DNA of 64,000 bases from Sulfitobacter sp. EhC04. GTDB taxonomy: Bacteria > Pseudomonadota > Alphaproteobacteria > Rhodobacterales > Rhodobacteraceae. Of the stretch, positions 63,977-64,000 are shown piece by piece. Under the pieces are notes generated by a model, which was not told the origin of the DNA, searched no databases, and was given only the letters and a program-made list of their open reading frames with translations. Numbering within the stretch: position 1 is the stretch's first letter; every line of letters begins with the position of its first letter. A program made the position numbers and the translations under genes. Location of the stretch: contig NZ_LXYI01000008.1 in the NCBI RefSeq assembly GCF_001650875.1, forward strand, positions 225,489 through 289,488, read 5' to 3'.

Positions 63977-64000
63977 TTGGACGAAACCGCTCTCGCGGTA

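Overview
The window looks like chromosome from a marine-type Rhodobacteraceae (Roseobacter group) alphaproteobacterium. This rests on the gene order dapB-rbfA-truB-rpsO-pnp, an rsmB/DUF1674 pair, a TRAP-type DctP binding protein and the family make-up of the catabolic genes. It is an inference from gene content; no marker tree could be run. No rRNA, tRNA or CRISPR array was found.

Positions 1-47.3 kb are an accessory catabolic region with frequent strand switches, many regulators and decayed genes. From the left it holds: the 3'-truncated dctP; a scar of at least three IS3-type transposase ends; and a leftward set (alpha/beta hydrolase, SCP-x-type thiolase, VOC protein, ferredoxin reductase). 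Next come a rightward WrbA-CaiB-HMG-CoA-lyase-like set, an acyl-CoA ligase divergent from a MarR gene, a LuxR-type regulator, an iron-ADH-like protein that has lost its metal ligands, and a cytochrome P450 with a putidaredoxin-type ferredoxin. The ferredoxin, the P450 and the distant reductase make a full class I P450 chain. From 16.4 to 24.8 kb lie an epoxide-hydrolase-like protein, an SDR, an 822-residue redox fusion (QueG/reductive-dehalogenase-like Fe-S module, SCP2, FAD/NAD reductase, 2Fe-2S), TetR and AraC regulators, and a histidine-box membrane desaturase/hydroxylase followed by a rubredoxin.

From 25 to 47 kb there are beta-oxidation and alcohol/aldehyde oxidation genes: a FadJ-type bifunctional enzyme, a nitronate-monooxygenase-like flavoprotein, an iron-ADH/maleylacetate-reductase-like enzyme, and a thiolase-MFS-thioesterase operon. 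They are followed by a GMC alcohol dehydrogenase, AlkK-like acyl-CoA ligase, aldehyde dehydrogenase and double-TetR regulator in a row, then an acyl-CoA dehydrogenase/HCCA-isomerase-like/SDR operon and an SDR/YciI/HxlR group. Together these could oxygenate a hydrophobic, possibly branched or cyclic substrate (P450 or desaturase-type enzyme), oxidise the alcohol to the acid, activate it with CoA and degrade it by beta-oxidation plus a lyase step. The actual substrate cannot be read from the sequence.

From about 47.9 kb to the end the window is conserved housekeeping DNA: rsmB, an SDHAF4-like gene, dapB, rbfA, truB, rpsO, pnp, an L,D-transpeptidase, glycosyltransferases, an RluA-type pseudouridine synthase, an aldehyde dehydrogenase and a 1-Cys peroxiredoxin. 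Notable here are an RTX-repeat membrane protein next to rpsO and a duplicated double-palindrome element between convergent genes at 60.3-60.4 kb.
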